Shown: positions 7,600-22,600 of the stretch, one piece after another
Layout of the letters: every line of letters begins with the position of its first letter
Position numbering within the stretch: the first letter of the stretch is position 1
From: Thermoguttaceae bacterium
GTDB taxonomy: Bacteria > Planctomycetota > Planctomycetia > Pirellulales > Thermoguttaceae
Length of the DNA stretch: 51,521 bases
Assembly: GCA_017447745.1 (NCBI GenBank)
Contig: JAFSMW010000207.1
Coordinates: 1-51,521 of the forward strand
Direction of reading: 5' to 3'
Notes under the pieces: model-generated
Told to the model about the DNA's origin: nothing
The model's database searches: none
Seen by the model: only the letters and a program-made list of their open reading frames with translations
Translations under genes and position numbers: made by a program

Positions 7600-10500
7600 A
7601 TGGCAACGAAAGAAATTCGACGTCTGTGTCCGAAGGAAACGCGTCGCTTTGGTAAAGAGCGTTTCGCCGTTCCGATTCCGGATTTGACCAGTTTGCAGAC
7701 CTACAATTACGCCCGCTTTTTGCAGGATGGGATCCCGAGAGAAAAGCGCGAAGACGTTGGTCTGGAATCCATTTTTCGAGAATTCTTCCCGATTCAAAAT
7801 CACGACGGCAAGATTTCTCTGGAATACGTAGATTACGAACTTTGTCCGCCTCGTTACGAACCGGACGAATGCCGTTTGCTCAAGCTGACGTATGGGCATC
7901 CGCTTCGCGTTCGCTTCCGACTTTATCGCGAAGGGAAAGACGCTTTGGAGGCAGAAGTTTTCCTGTGCGATATTCCGATCATGCTCGGCGGCGGCGAATT
8001 TATTATTAATGGATCGGAACGAGTCGTTGTCAATCAGCTTCACCGTTCTCCCGGTATTGACTTCATCACCGACGAAGACAATTCAGACCGTTTCGCTTAT
8101 TCCTGCCGCATCATTCCGGAACGCGGCAGCTGGATCGAAATCAACATTTCCAAGAAGAACTCTCTTCAGCTTCGTATTGACCAGAGCCCCAAGTTCTCTG
8201 CCATGACGCTCCTTCGCGCTATGGACAGCCGTTTTTCGTCCACGCCGGCTTTGATGAAAGAGTTTTACGGCGATTTGGTCGTAACGCTCAAAACGAAGAC
8301 GCTTAAAGACGCGGAAAGACTGGTCGGCATGTACGCTCTGGACGACATCATCATCCCCACGGGTGAAGAAGCTGGCTCTGTTCTGCTCAACTTTGGCGAA
8401 CCTATCACAGAAGCGATTGCAGAACGCATCGTCAATTCCACGATCGAATCGCTGGAAGTCATGCCCAAGCCGAAAAACATGATGATTATCGAGTCTATCA
8501 AAGACGATCAGTCGAAATCTCATGAAGACGCCTTGTGGCAGATTTACAAGCGTCTGCGACCGGGCAACCCGCAATTGCTCGAAAAGGCCAGACAGCTGTT
8601 CGACGAAAAATTCAAGGACTTGTCCCGTTACCGTTTGGGTCTGGTCGGTCGATTCAGAATCAACCGCAAGCTCAAGCTCGACGTAGACGAAAAAGAACAG
8701 GGTTTGACAACGACAGACCTCGTCTCCGCTTTGAAATACCTTATCCAATTGTGCGATAAAGACCCCGCCGCTCAGCTGGACGACATCGACCACTTGGGCA
8801 ACCGTCGTTTGAGAACCATCGATGAACTGGCTGTCGACGAGCTTCGCAAGGGCTTCATGAAACTGACGCGTACGGTTAAAGAACGTATGAATATGAAAGA
8901 CCCCGCCGAGTTGTCTCCGCAAAATCTGGTAAACCAGAAGAGCATTTCCTCAACGGTAGACTTCTTCTTCGGCCGCGGCGAACTGTCACAGGTTGTCGAC
9001 CAGACCAACCCGCTGTCCATGCTTACGCACGAACGACGTCTGTCTGCTTTGGGTCCTGGCGGTTTGAACCGTAAACGCGCCGGTTCTGAAGTTCGAGACG
9101 TTCACCACTCTCACTTTGGTCGAATTTGCCCCATTGAAACCCCTGAAGGTACAAACATCGGTTTGATTTCGTCTTTGGCAACCTACGCCGCAGTAGATGA
9201 ATTTGGGTTCCTCACCACGCCGTATCAGGTCGTTAAAGACGGCGTTCTTCAGGACGAAATCCGCTGGCTTCGCGCTGACGAGGAAAAAGACCTCTTCTTC
9301 GCCCCGGCAGACGTTCACATTGAAAACGGACGCATCGTCGGCTGCGATCAGGCGTTGGGAGACAACGTTGTCGGTCGTAGAAACGGCGAATACGAAACGG
9401 GCAAAATCAAGAAAGTCAATTTCATTGACGTTTCACCTTGCCAGATGGTCGGCGTTTCCGCCGGTCTGATTCCGTTCCTTGAACACGACGACGCCAACCG
9501 CGCTTTGATGGGTTCAAACATGCAGCGCCAGGGCGTTCCGCTGCTGTGCAGCGAAGCCCCGATTGTCGCAACCGGCATGGAAGAACCGGCGGCTCGCAAC
9601 TCCAGCCTGCTCATTCGTTCAAAACGAGCGGGAAAAGTTACCTATGTAGACGGCGTTCGCTGCGTTGTTACCGGTCCGGTAGACAAGGACGGCAAGGTTA
9701 TCGAATCCGAACAGTACGAAGACGAATACGTCATGCGTAAGTTCGTCAGCCTCAACGACCAAACCTGTCAGAACCAGCGTCCAATCGTCAAACCGGGTCA
9801 GATTCTGGCTGCTGGCGACATCATCGCCGACGGCGCCGCCATCGATCACGGCGAGCTGGCTCTGGGTCGTAACGTTCTTTGCGCCTTTATGGTCTGGGAA
9901 GGTTACAACTACGAAGACGCTATTATTCTGTCCGAAGAACTCGTTCAGAACGATACGTATACAAGCATTCATATTATTGAACTGGAAAAAGAAATCCGCG
10001 AGACCAAACTTGGACGCGAAGAATTCACCCGCGACATTCCCAACGTTTCGGAAAAGTCGCTTCGCAACCTGGATGAAAACGGCATTGTCCGCGTTGGAAC
10101 GTACGTCCGTCAGGGCGACATTCTCGTCGGCAAGGTTTCGCCCAAGTCCAAGACTGAACTCACGCCGGAAGAAAAGCTGCTTCACGCGATTTTCGGTCGC
10201 GTTGGAGAAGACGTCAAAAACGACTCGCTGGAAGTTCAAAGCGGCGTCGAAGGCATCGTCATCGACACGCAGCGCATCGCCCGCAAGAGCACGCTTACCC
10301 CGGAAGAAAAGGTCGAATTCGAAACCGTTTTGGCTCAGTTGGAAGCGGAATACTACGAAAAGATTGCCGCTAAATTCTCTGCCATGATTCAGGCTATGGA
10401 AGAGCTTCTCGGTCAGCCGATTCATTCTCTGACTGGCGAAACGCTCATTGAAGACCTCGAATACAAAACCGTCGCTCAAAACGCTCGCGATTTCAAACCG

Positions 10501-11454
10501 GAACGTACAGACGTCTGGAAGTCCCTGACGGAAAAGCAGCGAGAACAATACGTCAGTATGTATCGCAGCAAGTATCCGCAGGTTAAAGAACTCATCGAAA
10601 CGCTGGAACGCAAACGCAACTCGCACAAACGCGGCGATGAGCTTCGCAACCCCGTATTGCAGACAGTCAAGGTTTTCATCGCCAACAAGCGCGTCCTGTC
10701 GGTCGGCGACAAGATGGCTGGTCGTCACGGAAACAAAGGCGTTATTTCCAAGATCATGCGTCGTGAAGACATGCCCTTCCTGGCGGACGGAACCCCCATT
10801 CAGATTCTTTTGAATCCCTTGGGCGTACCTTCTCGTATGAACGTCGGACAGGTATTGGAAACGCACCTCGGCTGGGCGGGCGCAACGCTTGGATTCAAGT
10901 CCATCACGCCGGTATTTGACGGAGCCAAAGAGTCCGAAATCAACGATCTGCTGGAACAAGCCGGTTTGCCGCGCAACGGTAAAGCTCGCCTGTACGACGG
11001 TCGAACTGGCGAACCGTTTGATCAGGAAATTACCGTCGGGTACATTTACATGCTCAAACTGCACCACCTGGTAGACGACAAAGTTCACGCCAGAAGCACA
11101 GGTCCTTACTCCATGATTACTCAGCAGCCTTTGGGCGGAAAAGCCCGTTCCGGCGGTCAGCGATTTGGGGAAATGGAAGTCTGGGCTTTGGAAGCGTACG
11201 GCGCCGCTTACATCCTTCAGGAACTCCTGACGGTCAAGTCGGACGACGTCGATGGTCGTACCAAGATTTACGAATCAATGGTCAAAGGTGAAAACACGCT
11301 CGAAGCCGGAACCCCGGCAAGCTTTGACGTTCTGACCAACGAAATTCGCGGTCTGGGTCTTAACATGCAGCTCGAAAGAGGCGCCGCGCAGCTCGATAGA
11401 GGCGCCGCGCAACTCGATAGAGACAACACGCAACTGGAAAGAGGGAGCTTCTAA
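7600..11454 (+). CDS. rpoB: DNA-directed RNA polymerase subunit beta
   Basis: 1284 residues forming most of one side of the RNA polymerase active-site cleft. Conserved blocks are intact: FFGRGELSQ and [12 protein letters not shown] (rifampicin cluster), [20 protein letters not shown], and near the end [13 protein letters not shown] and [17 protein letters not shown]. The residues matching E. coli Q513, D516, H526 and S531 are Q464, D467, H477 and S482, so the site has the usual sensitive-type residues. The start at 7600 gives the short N-terminus MATKEIRRL; only a weak acagg precedes it. Unusual: residues 1257-1284 are four tandem copies of a 7-residue unit (QLERGAA type) absent from the usual beta subunit. 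rpoC follows after 2 bp, so the two are co-transcribed. Upstream lies a divergent HzsA-like gene instead of the common rplL. Confidence 0.98.
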   Translation: MATKEIRRLCPKETRRFGKERFAVPIPDLTSLQTYNYARFLQDGIPREKREDVGLESIFREFFPIQNHDGKISLEYVDYELCPPRYEPDECRLLKLTYGHPLRVRFRLYREGKDALEAEVFLCDIPIMLGGGEFIINGSERVVVNQLHRSPGIDFITDEDNSDRFAYSCRIIPERGSWIEINISKKNSLQLRIDQSPKFSAMTLLRAMDSRFSSTPALMKEFYGDLVVTLKTKTLKDAERLVGMYALDDIIIPTGEEAGSVLLNFGEPITEAIAERIVNSTIESLEVMPKPKNMMIIESIKDDQSKSHEDALWQIYKRLRPGNPQLLEKARQLFDEKFKDLSRYRLGLVGRFRINRKLKLDVDEKEQGLTTTDLVSALKYLIQLCDKDPAAQLDDIDHLGNRRLRTIDELAVDELRKGFMKLTRTVKERMNMKDPAELSPQNLVNQKSISSTVDFFFGRGELSQVVDQTNPLSMLTHERRLSALGPGGLNRKRAGSEVRDVHHSHFGRICPIETPEGTNIGLISSLATYAAVDEFGFLTTPYQVVKDGVLQDEIRWLRADEEKDLFFAPADVHIENGRIVGCDQALGDNVVGRRNGEYETGKIKKVNFIDVSPCQMVGVSAGLIPFLEHDDANRALMGSNMQRQGVPLLCSEAPIVATGMEEPAARNSSLLIRSKRAGKVTYVDGVRCVVTGPVDKDGKVIESEQYEDEYVMRKFVSLNDQTCQNQRPIVKPGQILAAGDIIADGAAIDHGELALGRNVLCAFMVWEGYNYEDAIILSEELVQNDTYTSIHIIELEKEIRETKLGREEFTRDIPNVSEKSLRNLDENGIVRVGTYVRQGDILVGKVSPKSKTELTPEEKLLHAIFGRVGEDVKNDSLEVQSGVEGIVIDTQRIARKSTLTPEEKVEFETVLAQLEAEYYEKIAAKFSAMIQAMEELLGQPIHSLTGETLIEDLEYKTVAQNARDFKPERTDVWKSLTEKQREQYVSMYRSKYPQVKELIETLERKRNSHKRGDELRNPVLQTVKVFIANKRVLSVGDKMAGRHGNKGVISKIMRREDMPFLADGTPIQILLNPLGVPSRMNVGQVLETHLGWAGATLGFKSITPVFDGAKESEINDLLEQAGLPRNGKARLYDGRTGEPFDQEITVGYIYMLKLHHLVDDKVHARSTGPYSMITQQPLGGKARSGGQRFGEMEVWALEAYGAAYILQELLTVKSDDVDGRTKIYESMVKGENTLEAGTPASFDVLTNEIRGLGLNMQLERGAAQLDRGAAQLDRDNTQLERGSF
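11368..11451 (+). repeat. Four tandem 21-bp units encoding the C-terminal tail of RpoB
   Basis: Units at 11368, 11389, 11410 and 11431 encode [21 protein letters not shown] and QLERGSF, and the stop codon follows immediately. Units 1 and 2 differ at a single base. Each contains an AGAGR stretch; that in the last unit (gaaagaggg) serves as the rpoC ribosome site. Confidence 0.93.
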
Positions 11455-11456
11455 CG

Positions 11457-15962
<4,506 letters not shown>

Positions 15963-15975
15963 TTTGGTTTAGAAA

Positions 15976-16053
15976 CTCAGCGGGCGCCGCGCTCGCTGAG
16001 ACAACCTTGATTTAAAACTGAAAACCGGGACGCGAAAGCTATCCCGGTTTTTG
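15976..16053 (+). terminator. Rho-independent terminator after rpoC
   Basis: A first hairpin pairs ctcagcg with cgctgag (15976-16000). A second pairs aaaaccggga (16022-16031) with tcccggtttt (16043-16052) and runs into a T tract. The second is a textbook intrinsic terminator. Confidence 0.85.
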
Positions 16054-16128
16054 TACGTTTAAACGACTGCTTCTTTAACAATCTTTTAACAAATTGACTC
16101 TTATGACGTCTTTGCTCTTATGACTGCA

Positions 16129-16353
16129 TTACCTGATAGCGTCAAGAATGTTCAAAATCCAGGCGATAACCAGAATAATACTGCCAAGGTTGCCCAAGTA
16201 CGGAATTATCACGTACGGAAGCAACGCCCCAAGTATAAGTATGAGCAAGAACCAAAAAATCGCCGACTGAACGCGACCACCGAGAAGCTGCCCCAACCCG
16301 GGAATAATAAGCGACGCGATTCCGCAAATCAGTTTGTTAACTTGTTTAGCCAT
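16129..16353 (-). CDS. Small membrane protein (74 residues)
   Basis: The ATG at 16353 is preferred over an upstream in-frame ATG at 16431 because AAAGGA lies about 9 bp before it and a promoter lies between the two. The product MAKQVNKLICGIASLI has two or three hydrophobic segments: residues 8-24 including PGLGQLLGG, about 30-50, and 54-70. A PGLGQ turn between hydrophobic segments is common in small TM2-like inner-membrane proteins, but I do not recognise a defined family. Convergent with rpoC and separated from it by the terminator. Function unknown. Confidence 0.7.
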   Translation of the reverse strand: MAKQVNKLICGIASLIIPGLGQLLGGRVQSAIFWFLLILILGALLPYVIIPYLGNLGSIILVIAWILNILDAIR

Positions 16354-16402
16354 AATGAAAATCCTTTTGTAAAGAACAAACAAACGATTAAATCCTTTGA
16401 GC

Positions 16403-16431
16403 AATATACCACAAAAGAGATTTTTTTGCAA
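16403..16431 (-). promoter_or_regulatory. Predicted promoter of the small membrane protein gene
   Basis: Minus strand TTGCAA (16431-16426), 17-bp spacer, TATATT (16408-16403), 50 bp before the ATG at 16353. Confidence 0.5.
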
Positions 16432-16639
16432 TCATATTTTTTTCTGGAAAGTACTGAAATATCATCTTTTGAACTTTGTATTTAAAAGACGCGAACGTTT
16501 TTTGAGGCGTGAAAAGGAGTAAAAACTTTTCTATGCTTTCTTGCAACCAACATCTTTGGCGCCCCTATTGATTTATTTTAAAATATAATGATAATAAAAA
16601 GAAAACAGTTATTTAATGTTTTTTGAGTGAGATATAATT

Positions 16640-16903
16640 ATGCCAGAAATCAGTTGGTTCTTTGGGATTAAAATAACAATGAATTAGAATGATCATGTTC
16701 CACCTCATTTTCATGCGTATTATGGTTCGTATGAAGCGTCAATCAGTATTAAAGATTGTAGTGTTATTGCAGGAGCGCTGCCCAGAAAGGAATTGAATCT
16801 TGTTTTGGCGTGGTGTTTCATGTATCAACAAGAATTGCTGGAAAACTGGGATTTATCTCGAAATTCACGTCCGTTAAACAAAATACCGCCACTTTCAAAA
16901 TAA
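16640..16903 (+). pseudogene. DUF4160 protein gene interrupted by an in-frame TAG at codon 16
   Basis: Translated through the stop, the frame reads MPEISWFFGIKITMN*NDHV, then PPHFHAYYGSYEASI, GALPRKELNLVLAW and ELLENWDLSRNS, the full signature of DUF4160 proteins (about 85 residues). The amber codon (16685-16687) falls where relatives have an aromatic residue before NDH, so a TGG or TAT change would create it. Everything downstream is intact to the TAA at 16901-16903, which indicates a recent nonsense mutation, a sequence error, or readthrough. DUF4160 genes commonly pair with DUF2442 genes, and one follows 22 bp downstream. Confidence 0.85.
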
Positions 16904-16925
16904 TACAAATACTACTTAAAAAACC

Positions 16926-17411
16926 ATGAAAAAGAACGTAATTGACATATTTAGAAACGAAAATCATCCCGTAGTTGTACAAGCGCTTCCAGCAGCAGAC
17001 TATAAAGTTTATGTTTATTTTAACGATGGAACCATTCATCTGGTGGATATCAAGCCGCTTATAAAGACAGGAACGGTTTTCGAACCGCTTCAAGACCCGG
17101 AGTTCTTCCGTATTCGCGCCACCGTGTTAAATGATACATTAGCTTGGGATGTAACAGGCGACTACAATCCCAAAACATGTATTGATTTGGCATTGGAATT
17201 TCTCTATAGTTTTCCCGAAGTTGACGACCCGCTTGAGGCTTCGGAGAAAAACGACTCTCAAAGAATAGAAGACGGTTTGGAAAACAACGACGTTGCGGTT
17301 GTCTTTATTCCAGCGTCTAAAGTTTCGCTTGCGCGTAAAATGGGTATTAATCTTCAGAACCTTATTGAAACGGCTTTGGATGAACGATTGGGAGAAATTG
17401 CGAGCCGTTAG
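16926..17411 (+). CDS. DUF2442 domain protein, partner of the DUF4160 gene
   Basis: 161 residues. Residues about 22-90 match DUF2442: YKVYVYFNDGTIHLVDIKPL, GTVFEPLQDPEFF, then a strand ending LAWDVTGDYNPKTC. The C-terminal 40 residues (VFIPASKVSLARKMGINLQN, LIETALDERLG) look like a separate helical, CcdA-like or ribbon-helix-helix-like tail, which is longer than in minimal DUF2442 proteins. DUF2442/DUF4160 pairs are often suspected of being small toxin-antitoxin-like modules, but their activity is not established. The start 22 bp after the DUF4160 frame implies co-transcription. Intact although its partner carries a stop codon. Confidence 0.8.
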   Translation: MKKNVIDIFRNENHPVVVQALPAADYKVYVYFNDGTIHLVDIKPLIKTGTVFEPLQDPEFFRIRATVLNDTLAWDVTGDYNPKTCIDLALEFLYSFPEVDDPLEASEKNDSQRIEDGLENNDVAVVFIPASKVSLARKMGINLQNLIETALDERLGEIASR

Positions 17412-17493
17412 AATGTATGAGCATATATGGATTTTGACTATTTGAACTCTGCATCCCTGTTTCAAAAACTTTTCAGCCCCCCCTTTTTTTCTT

Positions 17494-17521
17494 TTGACAA
17501 AATCGTTATAATATATATAAA
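17494..17521 (+). promoter_or_regulatory. Predicted promoter of the exported toroid protein/ABC operon
   Basis: TTGACA (17494-17499), 16-bp spacer, TATAAA (17516-17521), preceded by a homopolymer run of C then T (17476-17490). The leader would be about 170 nt. Confidence 0.55.
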
Positions 17522-17700
17522 AATAGTTGAGTAATATGCAATAAAATTGCAGTTACTATGCTTTAAATTCAGGAACGTTTCGACTTCAAAACGGGGCGTT
17601 TTGCAACCAGGAAAAGCGAGACGTGGGAATCGTCATTCAATTCTCCGACTTCGTTTTTTCTGTTCTGTTTTGACTTTTATTCCATTGAAAGGAACTCAAC

Positions 17701-18882
17701 ATGATTAAAAGACTTTTGTCGGTATTGGTTGTTTTGGCTTTATGCGCCAGCGTATACGCTCAGGACGCTCCGAAGCAGGAAGTAGCAGGCAAACCCGCTA
17801 TGGGCGGAATGGGCGGACGCGGTTCGTTTACCCCCACTCCGTTTGTACGTCCGGAAACGATGCCGGAAGCGACCCCGGAAAACATCGACAAGGCAATTGC
17901 CAAGGGCGTCGAGTACCTCAAAACCAAAGGTCAGGGCGCAGACGGCTCGTTCAGCAAGTTCATGGGAATCGGCATTTCCGCGTTCGTAACAGGCGCGATG
18001 TTGGACGCTGGCTTGTCGCCCGATGACCCCGCTGTCGCCAAGGGATTAAAGTATCTGGAAGGATTCGTTCAGCCTGACGGCGGAATCTACAATCCCGACA
18101 TGATGCTCATCACCTACGAGTCCTGCATTGCCATCGACACGTTTGTCAAGGCGAACGCTGACGGTCGATACAACAACATTCTCAAACGGGCGGAAACGTT
18201 CATCCGATCAACCCAGTACAACGAAGAAAACGGCTATTCTGCTGACAACCTTAACTACGGCGGCAGCGGATATGGCACGATGGGACGCGCTGACCTGTCC
18301 AACACCGGCTTCTTCCTGGACGCCTTAAAATCGCTCGGCGCGAAGGCGGACGACCCTGCCATTCAAAAGGCGATGGTTTTCGTTTCCCGCTGCCAGAATT
18401 GCGAGTCCCCGCACAACACAACCAAGTTTGCCGACAAGAACCCGGACGGCGGATTCTTCTACGTCTGCGTTGGCGACGGCAACATGGAAAACGGCGGCAT
18501 GCGCTCTTACGGCTCCATGTCCTATACGGGACTGAAGAGTTTCATCTACGCCAACATGGATACCAACGACGTCCGTTACAAGGCGGCTATGGACTGGATT
18601 AAAAAGTACTACACGGTACAGGAAAACCCGATGCAGCAGCAAGCGGGCGTTTACTATTACTTCAACACGTTTGGAAAGACCATGTCGCTATTGGGACAGG
18701 ACTCCTTCACCGACGCCGACGGCAAAGCCCACAACTGGCGCGCTGAACTGGCGTCTGAAATCATCGCCCGTCAGCAGCCGGACGGCTCCTGGAAAAACGG
18801 CGATTCCAACCGCTGGATGGAAAACGATCAGAACCTTGCCACCGCTTACGCCATCAAAGCGTTAGCCATGACGAAGAAATAG
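17701..18882 (+). CDS. Exported prenyltransferase/squalene-oxidase-repeat protein (alpha/alpha toroid)
   Basis: 393 residues with a signal peptide (1-20, cleavage after VYA). A short Gly/Met segment (GMGGMGGRG-like, around residues 31-42) follows, then several alpha-helical repeats of the terpene-cyclase-like toroid, marked by QW-type turns GADGSF, QPDGGI, PDGGFF and QPDGSW. The Asp residues of a true cyclase DxDD motif are not visible, so enzymatic cyclisation is not supported; this exported family is frequent and uncharacterised in planctomycetes. GGAAC lies 6-10 bp before the ATG. The TAG stop is the first unit of a heptamer array, and the ABC ATPase gene begins 72 bp further on, so the three genes are probably one operon. 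Confidence 0.88.
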   Translation: MIKRLLSVLVVLALCASVYAQDAPKQEVAGKPAMGGMGGRGSFTPTPFVRPETMPEATPENIDKAIAKGVEYLKTKGQGADGSFSKFMGIGISAFVTGAMLDAGLSPDDPAVAKGLKYLEGFVQPDGGIYNPDMMLITYESCIAIDTFVKANADGRYNNILKRAETFIRSTQYNEENGYSADNLNYGGSGYGTMGRADLSNTGFFLDALKSLGAKADDPAIQKAMVFVSRCQNCESPHNTTKFADKNPDGGFFYVCVGDGNMENGGMRSYGSMSYTGLKSFIYANMDTNDVRYKAAMDWIKKYYTVQENPMQQQAGVYYYFNTFGKTMSLLGQDSFTDADGKAHNWRAELASEIIARQQPDGSWKNGDSNRWMENDQNLATAYAIKALAMTKK

Positions 18883-18951
18883 GCAATAGGCAGTAGGCAG
18901 TAGTAAGACGCTCCGCGTCCTCTCGCAACTCGCAACTCGCAACTCGTAACT
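18880..18951 (+). repeat. Heptamer module: stop codon to start codon
   Basis: Units TAGGCAA, TAGGCAG, TAGGCAG, TAGTAAG begin on the stop codon of the toroid gene. A palindromic core (acgctccgcgt) follows, then CGCAACT three times and CGTAACT, ending 3 bp before the ATG at 18955. Confidence 0.92.
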
Positions 18952-18954
18952 ATC

Positions 18955-19632
18955 ATGTTCATCACAATTGAAAACGTTTACAAAACGTATAAAACCGGCG
19001 CGTCGGAAGTTCACGCGCTCAACGGCGTTTCCCTTCAAATTGAAAAGGGAGAACACGTTGCCATCATGGGCAAAAGCGGGTCGGGAAAATCGACTCTGTT
19101 ACACGTTCTGGCGGGATTGACCCGATTCGACTCCGGGAGCATTACCATTGACGGGAACTCTGTCGGCGCGATGTCAGACGCCGCTTTGACCCGGTTTCGC
19201 CGCGAGAAAATCGGCTTGATCTTTCAGGCGTTCAACCTCATTCCGACGCTTACGGCGGAAGAGAACATTCTTTTGCCGCTTATCGCCGGAGGGAAGAAAG
19301 ACATTGACAAAGACCGGCTGGAAATGCTCCTGACCCGTTTGGAAATCGCAGACAGACGCTCTCATCGTCCGGACGCTCTATCCGGCGGAGAGCAGCAGCG
19401 AGTTGCGGTAGCCCGAGCGCTGATGTCCCCGACGGACATTCTCCTTGCCGACGAGCCGACCGGGAATCTGGACTCTGCCAATTCCATGAAGCTGTGTCAG
19501 ATTCTTAAAGAACTGTGTAAAGACCAAGGGCGAACCCTCCTTGTTGTAACGCACGAAAACGAAGTCGCCGCCTTTGCGGATCGCGTTATTACGCTCAAAG
19601 ACGGCAAGATTGAACAATCCGTCAACAACTAA
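18955..19632 (+). CDS. ABC transporter ATP-binding protein (LolD/MacB type)
   Basis: 225 residues with all motifs of an ABC ATPase: Walker A GKSGSGKST (39-47), Q-loop FQAFNLIPTLTA, signature LSGGEQQRVAVARAL from residue 142, Walker B ILLADEPTGNLD (D166, E167), and the H-loop VVTHE. Length and the TGNLDSANS end are typical of the LolD/MacB/FtsE class, which powers lipoprotein release, mechanotransmission or efflux without substrate translocation through the membrane. The FtsX-type permease follows after 12 bp. Oddly, no Shine-Dalgarno sequence precedes the ATG: a heptamer array occupies the space. Confidence 0.97.
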   Translation: MFITIENVYKTYKTGASEVHALNGVSLQIEKGEHVAIMGKSGSGKSTLLHVLAGLTRFDSGSITIDGNSVGAMSDAALTRFRREKIGLIFQAFNLIPTLTAEENILLPLIAGGKKDIDKDRLEMLLTRLEIADRRSHRPDALSGGEQQRVAVARALMSPTDILLADEPTGNLDSANSMKLCQILKELCKDQGRTLLVVTHENEVAAFADRVITLKDGKIEQSVNN

Positions 19633-19644
19633 GGGGAGACTGCC

Positions 19645-22600
19645 ATGCAACTGTTTTGTAAACTGATTTTTCGCGAGGCGTGCGTCCATCGCGTTCGTCT
19701 GGCGTTGGCTCTGCTGGCGATTGTCGCAACGTCCTGCATGTCCGTCTGGATTATTGGCGGCTTTGACCAGCTCTCCGCTCAAAAGCGTGACACCGCCGAA
19801 AACTATCTCGGCGCGTATCAACTTGTTCTCTCGCCCCCAGCTGGAATGGCAGGCGGTCCCGGCGGCGGAATGGGCAAAGGCATGCGCGGCGGACGACCTG
19901 GCATGGGCGGTCGTCCCGGCGGTATGCCCGGCGGCATGGGAGAAAAGCCCAGCGCAGATAAAGCGCCCGGAGAAGGCAAGCCGGAAGGCGGACGTCCAGA
20001 AGGCATGGGCGGCGCTGGCGGCATGGGCGGATTCGGCGGAGGAATGGGCGGCGGGCGTCCCAACATGAGAGCGCTCAGCCCGTTGACGCCGCAGATTATC
20101 GCCATGCTTCGCAACGACGAAGACGTCGTTTCCGTCGACACCGCTATGCAATGCTTTGGCGTTCAGTCGGCTCTGGCGGACGAGAACTTTTCCGTCTACG
20201 ACAGAATTCGTCAAGGCATGGGAACGCCGATGGGGTCGGCTCTGGTTGTGGGAATCAACACGACAGAAAGTCCGTTCAAGCTGGAAGACGGCCGATGGTT
20301 TAATACGGTTGTAACAGGTTACCCGAAAGACTCGCAGGACGTTCTGGAATGCGTTGTCGGGTCGTCTGCGATGAAGCAAATGCGTCCGATGGGTGACAAA
20401 GACAATCGCAAGGCGGAAGTCGGCTCGATTGTCCAGTTTTACTATAACGGCGTTGAAAACAAGGCGAAAATCGTCGGTGTTTTTCAGCAGGGCTTGAGCG
20501 GTTCCGCTCCGATTCAGCGCGTCGCTCCCGGCGCTGCCAAAGTCGATACAACACCCAAACCCGTTCAGATTACACAGGGCGCGATCTACGTTCCTCTCGG
20601 CGCAGCGGCTAAACTGGCGGACTGCGACCCGAGAACCGATCTGGTTTACATCAAACTCAAAGAGGGAACAGACGTCAAAGCGTTCCGTGACAAGTACGAA
20701 AAAATCTTTAAAGAGAAGGACTCCCCCCTGCTCTTTCAGGACGTCAACGACGTGAGAACCGCATTGACCGAGAATCAGACTGCCAGTTCCATTTTGAAAC
20801 AGGCGTACGCCAGCATCGGGCTGGTTCTGGTTGCTGCGACGTTTATTATTTTCACGACGCTGTCCATGGGCGTGAACGAACGAACGCGCCAGCTGGCGCT
20901 GCTGCGCTGCATCGGATTGAGCAGCGGACAGATTTTCTTCCTCATCGTCGGCGAAGCTGTTCTGCTGGGCGTTTTAGGCGGAATCGGCGGATTGGTTGCA
21001 GGATATGGATTGCTCTGGACAAGTCAGGTTTTCAACGGGAACAACTCTCCTGTAACACTCAGCGGGCTTTGCATCGGTTTGACGTTCCTGTGTTCAATCG
21101 GCGGCGCGCTGCTGGCAAGTATTATTCCTGGAATCAGGGCAGCTCGTACAAAACCGATTGACGCGCTGCAGGAATCTCAGTTTATCCCGCCCCACAGTTG
21201 GGCGTGGCGTTCCGCGGTCGCTGGACTGATTCTGTCGTCCGTTACACCGTTGATTGTTTACGGAAACATCGTCTCCGGGGCGATGCAAAAGACGCTCTAC
21301 GGCGGGTTTGGGCTGGTCTTGATGTCGATCGGATTCCTCCTGCTCATTCCAGCGTTGATTATCATTTCCGAGAAGATTTTCACCCCGATCGCCAGCGCGT
21401 TTTTCGGGATTCCGTCCGTCTTTCTGCACGGACAGCTGACCCGTTCGCTGTGGCGATCCGTGGGAACCGTTATCAGCATCAGCGTCGGGCTGGGGCTGTA
21501 CTGTTTCTTCGAGATTTGGGGCTATTCAATGCTCGTTCCGTTTACGCCAACGCACGACATGCCGGAAGCTCTCGTCGCGTTCTTCCCGAAGGGAATTTCA
21601 GACGCCGACGTCGAAAAAGTCAAGGCATGCACGGCGGTTGACCCGGATCGATTTATGGCTCTGCAGGTGGAACACGCCAAATTCACGACCGAAACGCTCA
21701 AAAAGCTTGACCCGAAATACGACCCCGACAAGCCGGGCGACCCTCGTAAATATGAATTTGGCATGAACGACAACATGGTTATCATGGGCGTTGACGTCGC
21801 CAAGGCGTTTGAAGGCTCCAACCCCATGTTGAAGTTCCCGCTGTCTGAAGGGACGCTCAAAGACGTTGTTACAAAGCTAAACTCAACAGAGAAAAACTAC
21901 TGTCTGGTTATCGACGCCTTTGCTCAACCGCTCAACCTTCACGTGAGAGACGAGCTGGAATTCATCATTCCCGATCCGTCAAGCGGGCGAGGCACGTTCG
22001 GCGGACTGCCGAAAACCATCGGGACGACATCCATGACAGGCGTCAGCAATCCGGGCGAAGTAAAAGACGACAGCGGCAAAGCCAAAACGGTCAAGTTTGA
22101 AATCGCCGGCGTTCTGTCCTATACGGGCTACCAGTGGATGGTTAAGACGTCCGGTCTGCGATTCCGTCAAGGGCGCGGCGGGCTGATTTTCTGCCGCGAC
22201 AATATCGTCTGGGATGCTTTCAACACGCCCCAGGAAGACCGCAACCGGTTCTTCTGGTTTGACGAAAAGAAGGATTCGAATCTGGACTATAACACTCTCA
22301 ACTACGCGATGACTCAAATTGCTATTGAGAGCGACGAAGCTTTGAAAGGCGGTAACGGAGCGACCAGCGGGAGCGCAGTTACGCTTCCTGACCAGAACTC
22401 CCAGGTTATTTCGTCCAAGGGCTTCGCCAAGGTGTCGACGATTGAATCCCTCAACGCATTTCTCAACTCCCGGGCAGACTCCGTTATAGAAGCGATGGCG
22501 AAAATGCCATTGATGATTCTGATTATCAGCTCCATCGCGGTTGTCAATACGATGGTCGCATCGGTCAGAACTCGCCGTTGGGAAATCGGTCTGTTACGTT

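Noticed and set aside
9619-11088. 489-codon open frame antisense to rpoB, and similar long antisense frames at 11514-12857 and 13986-15755 in rpoC
   Set aside because: They are shadows of strongly coding DNA: no known motifs, Phe/Asn/Val-rich composition typical of antisense translation, no ribosome sites.
16120-16485. 121-codon plus-strand frame over the small membrane protein gene
   Set aside because: Lys/Asn/Gln-rich antisense of the hydrophobic minus-strand gene, which has a promoter and ribosome site.
16640-16903. Intact DUF4160 gene from an alternative start after the TAG
   Set aside because: No in-frame ATG or GTG with a ribosome site follows the TAG before the conserved PPHFHAYYG block.
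17494-17512. TTGACA with the TATAAT at 17507 as a promoter
   Set aside because: The spacer would be 7 bp; the TATAAA at 17516 with a 16-bp spacer is used instead.
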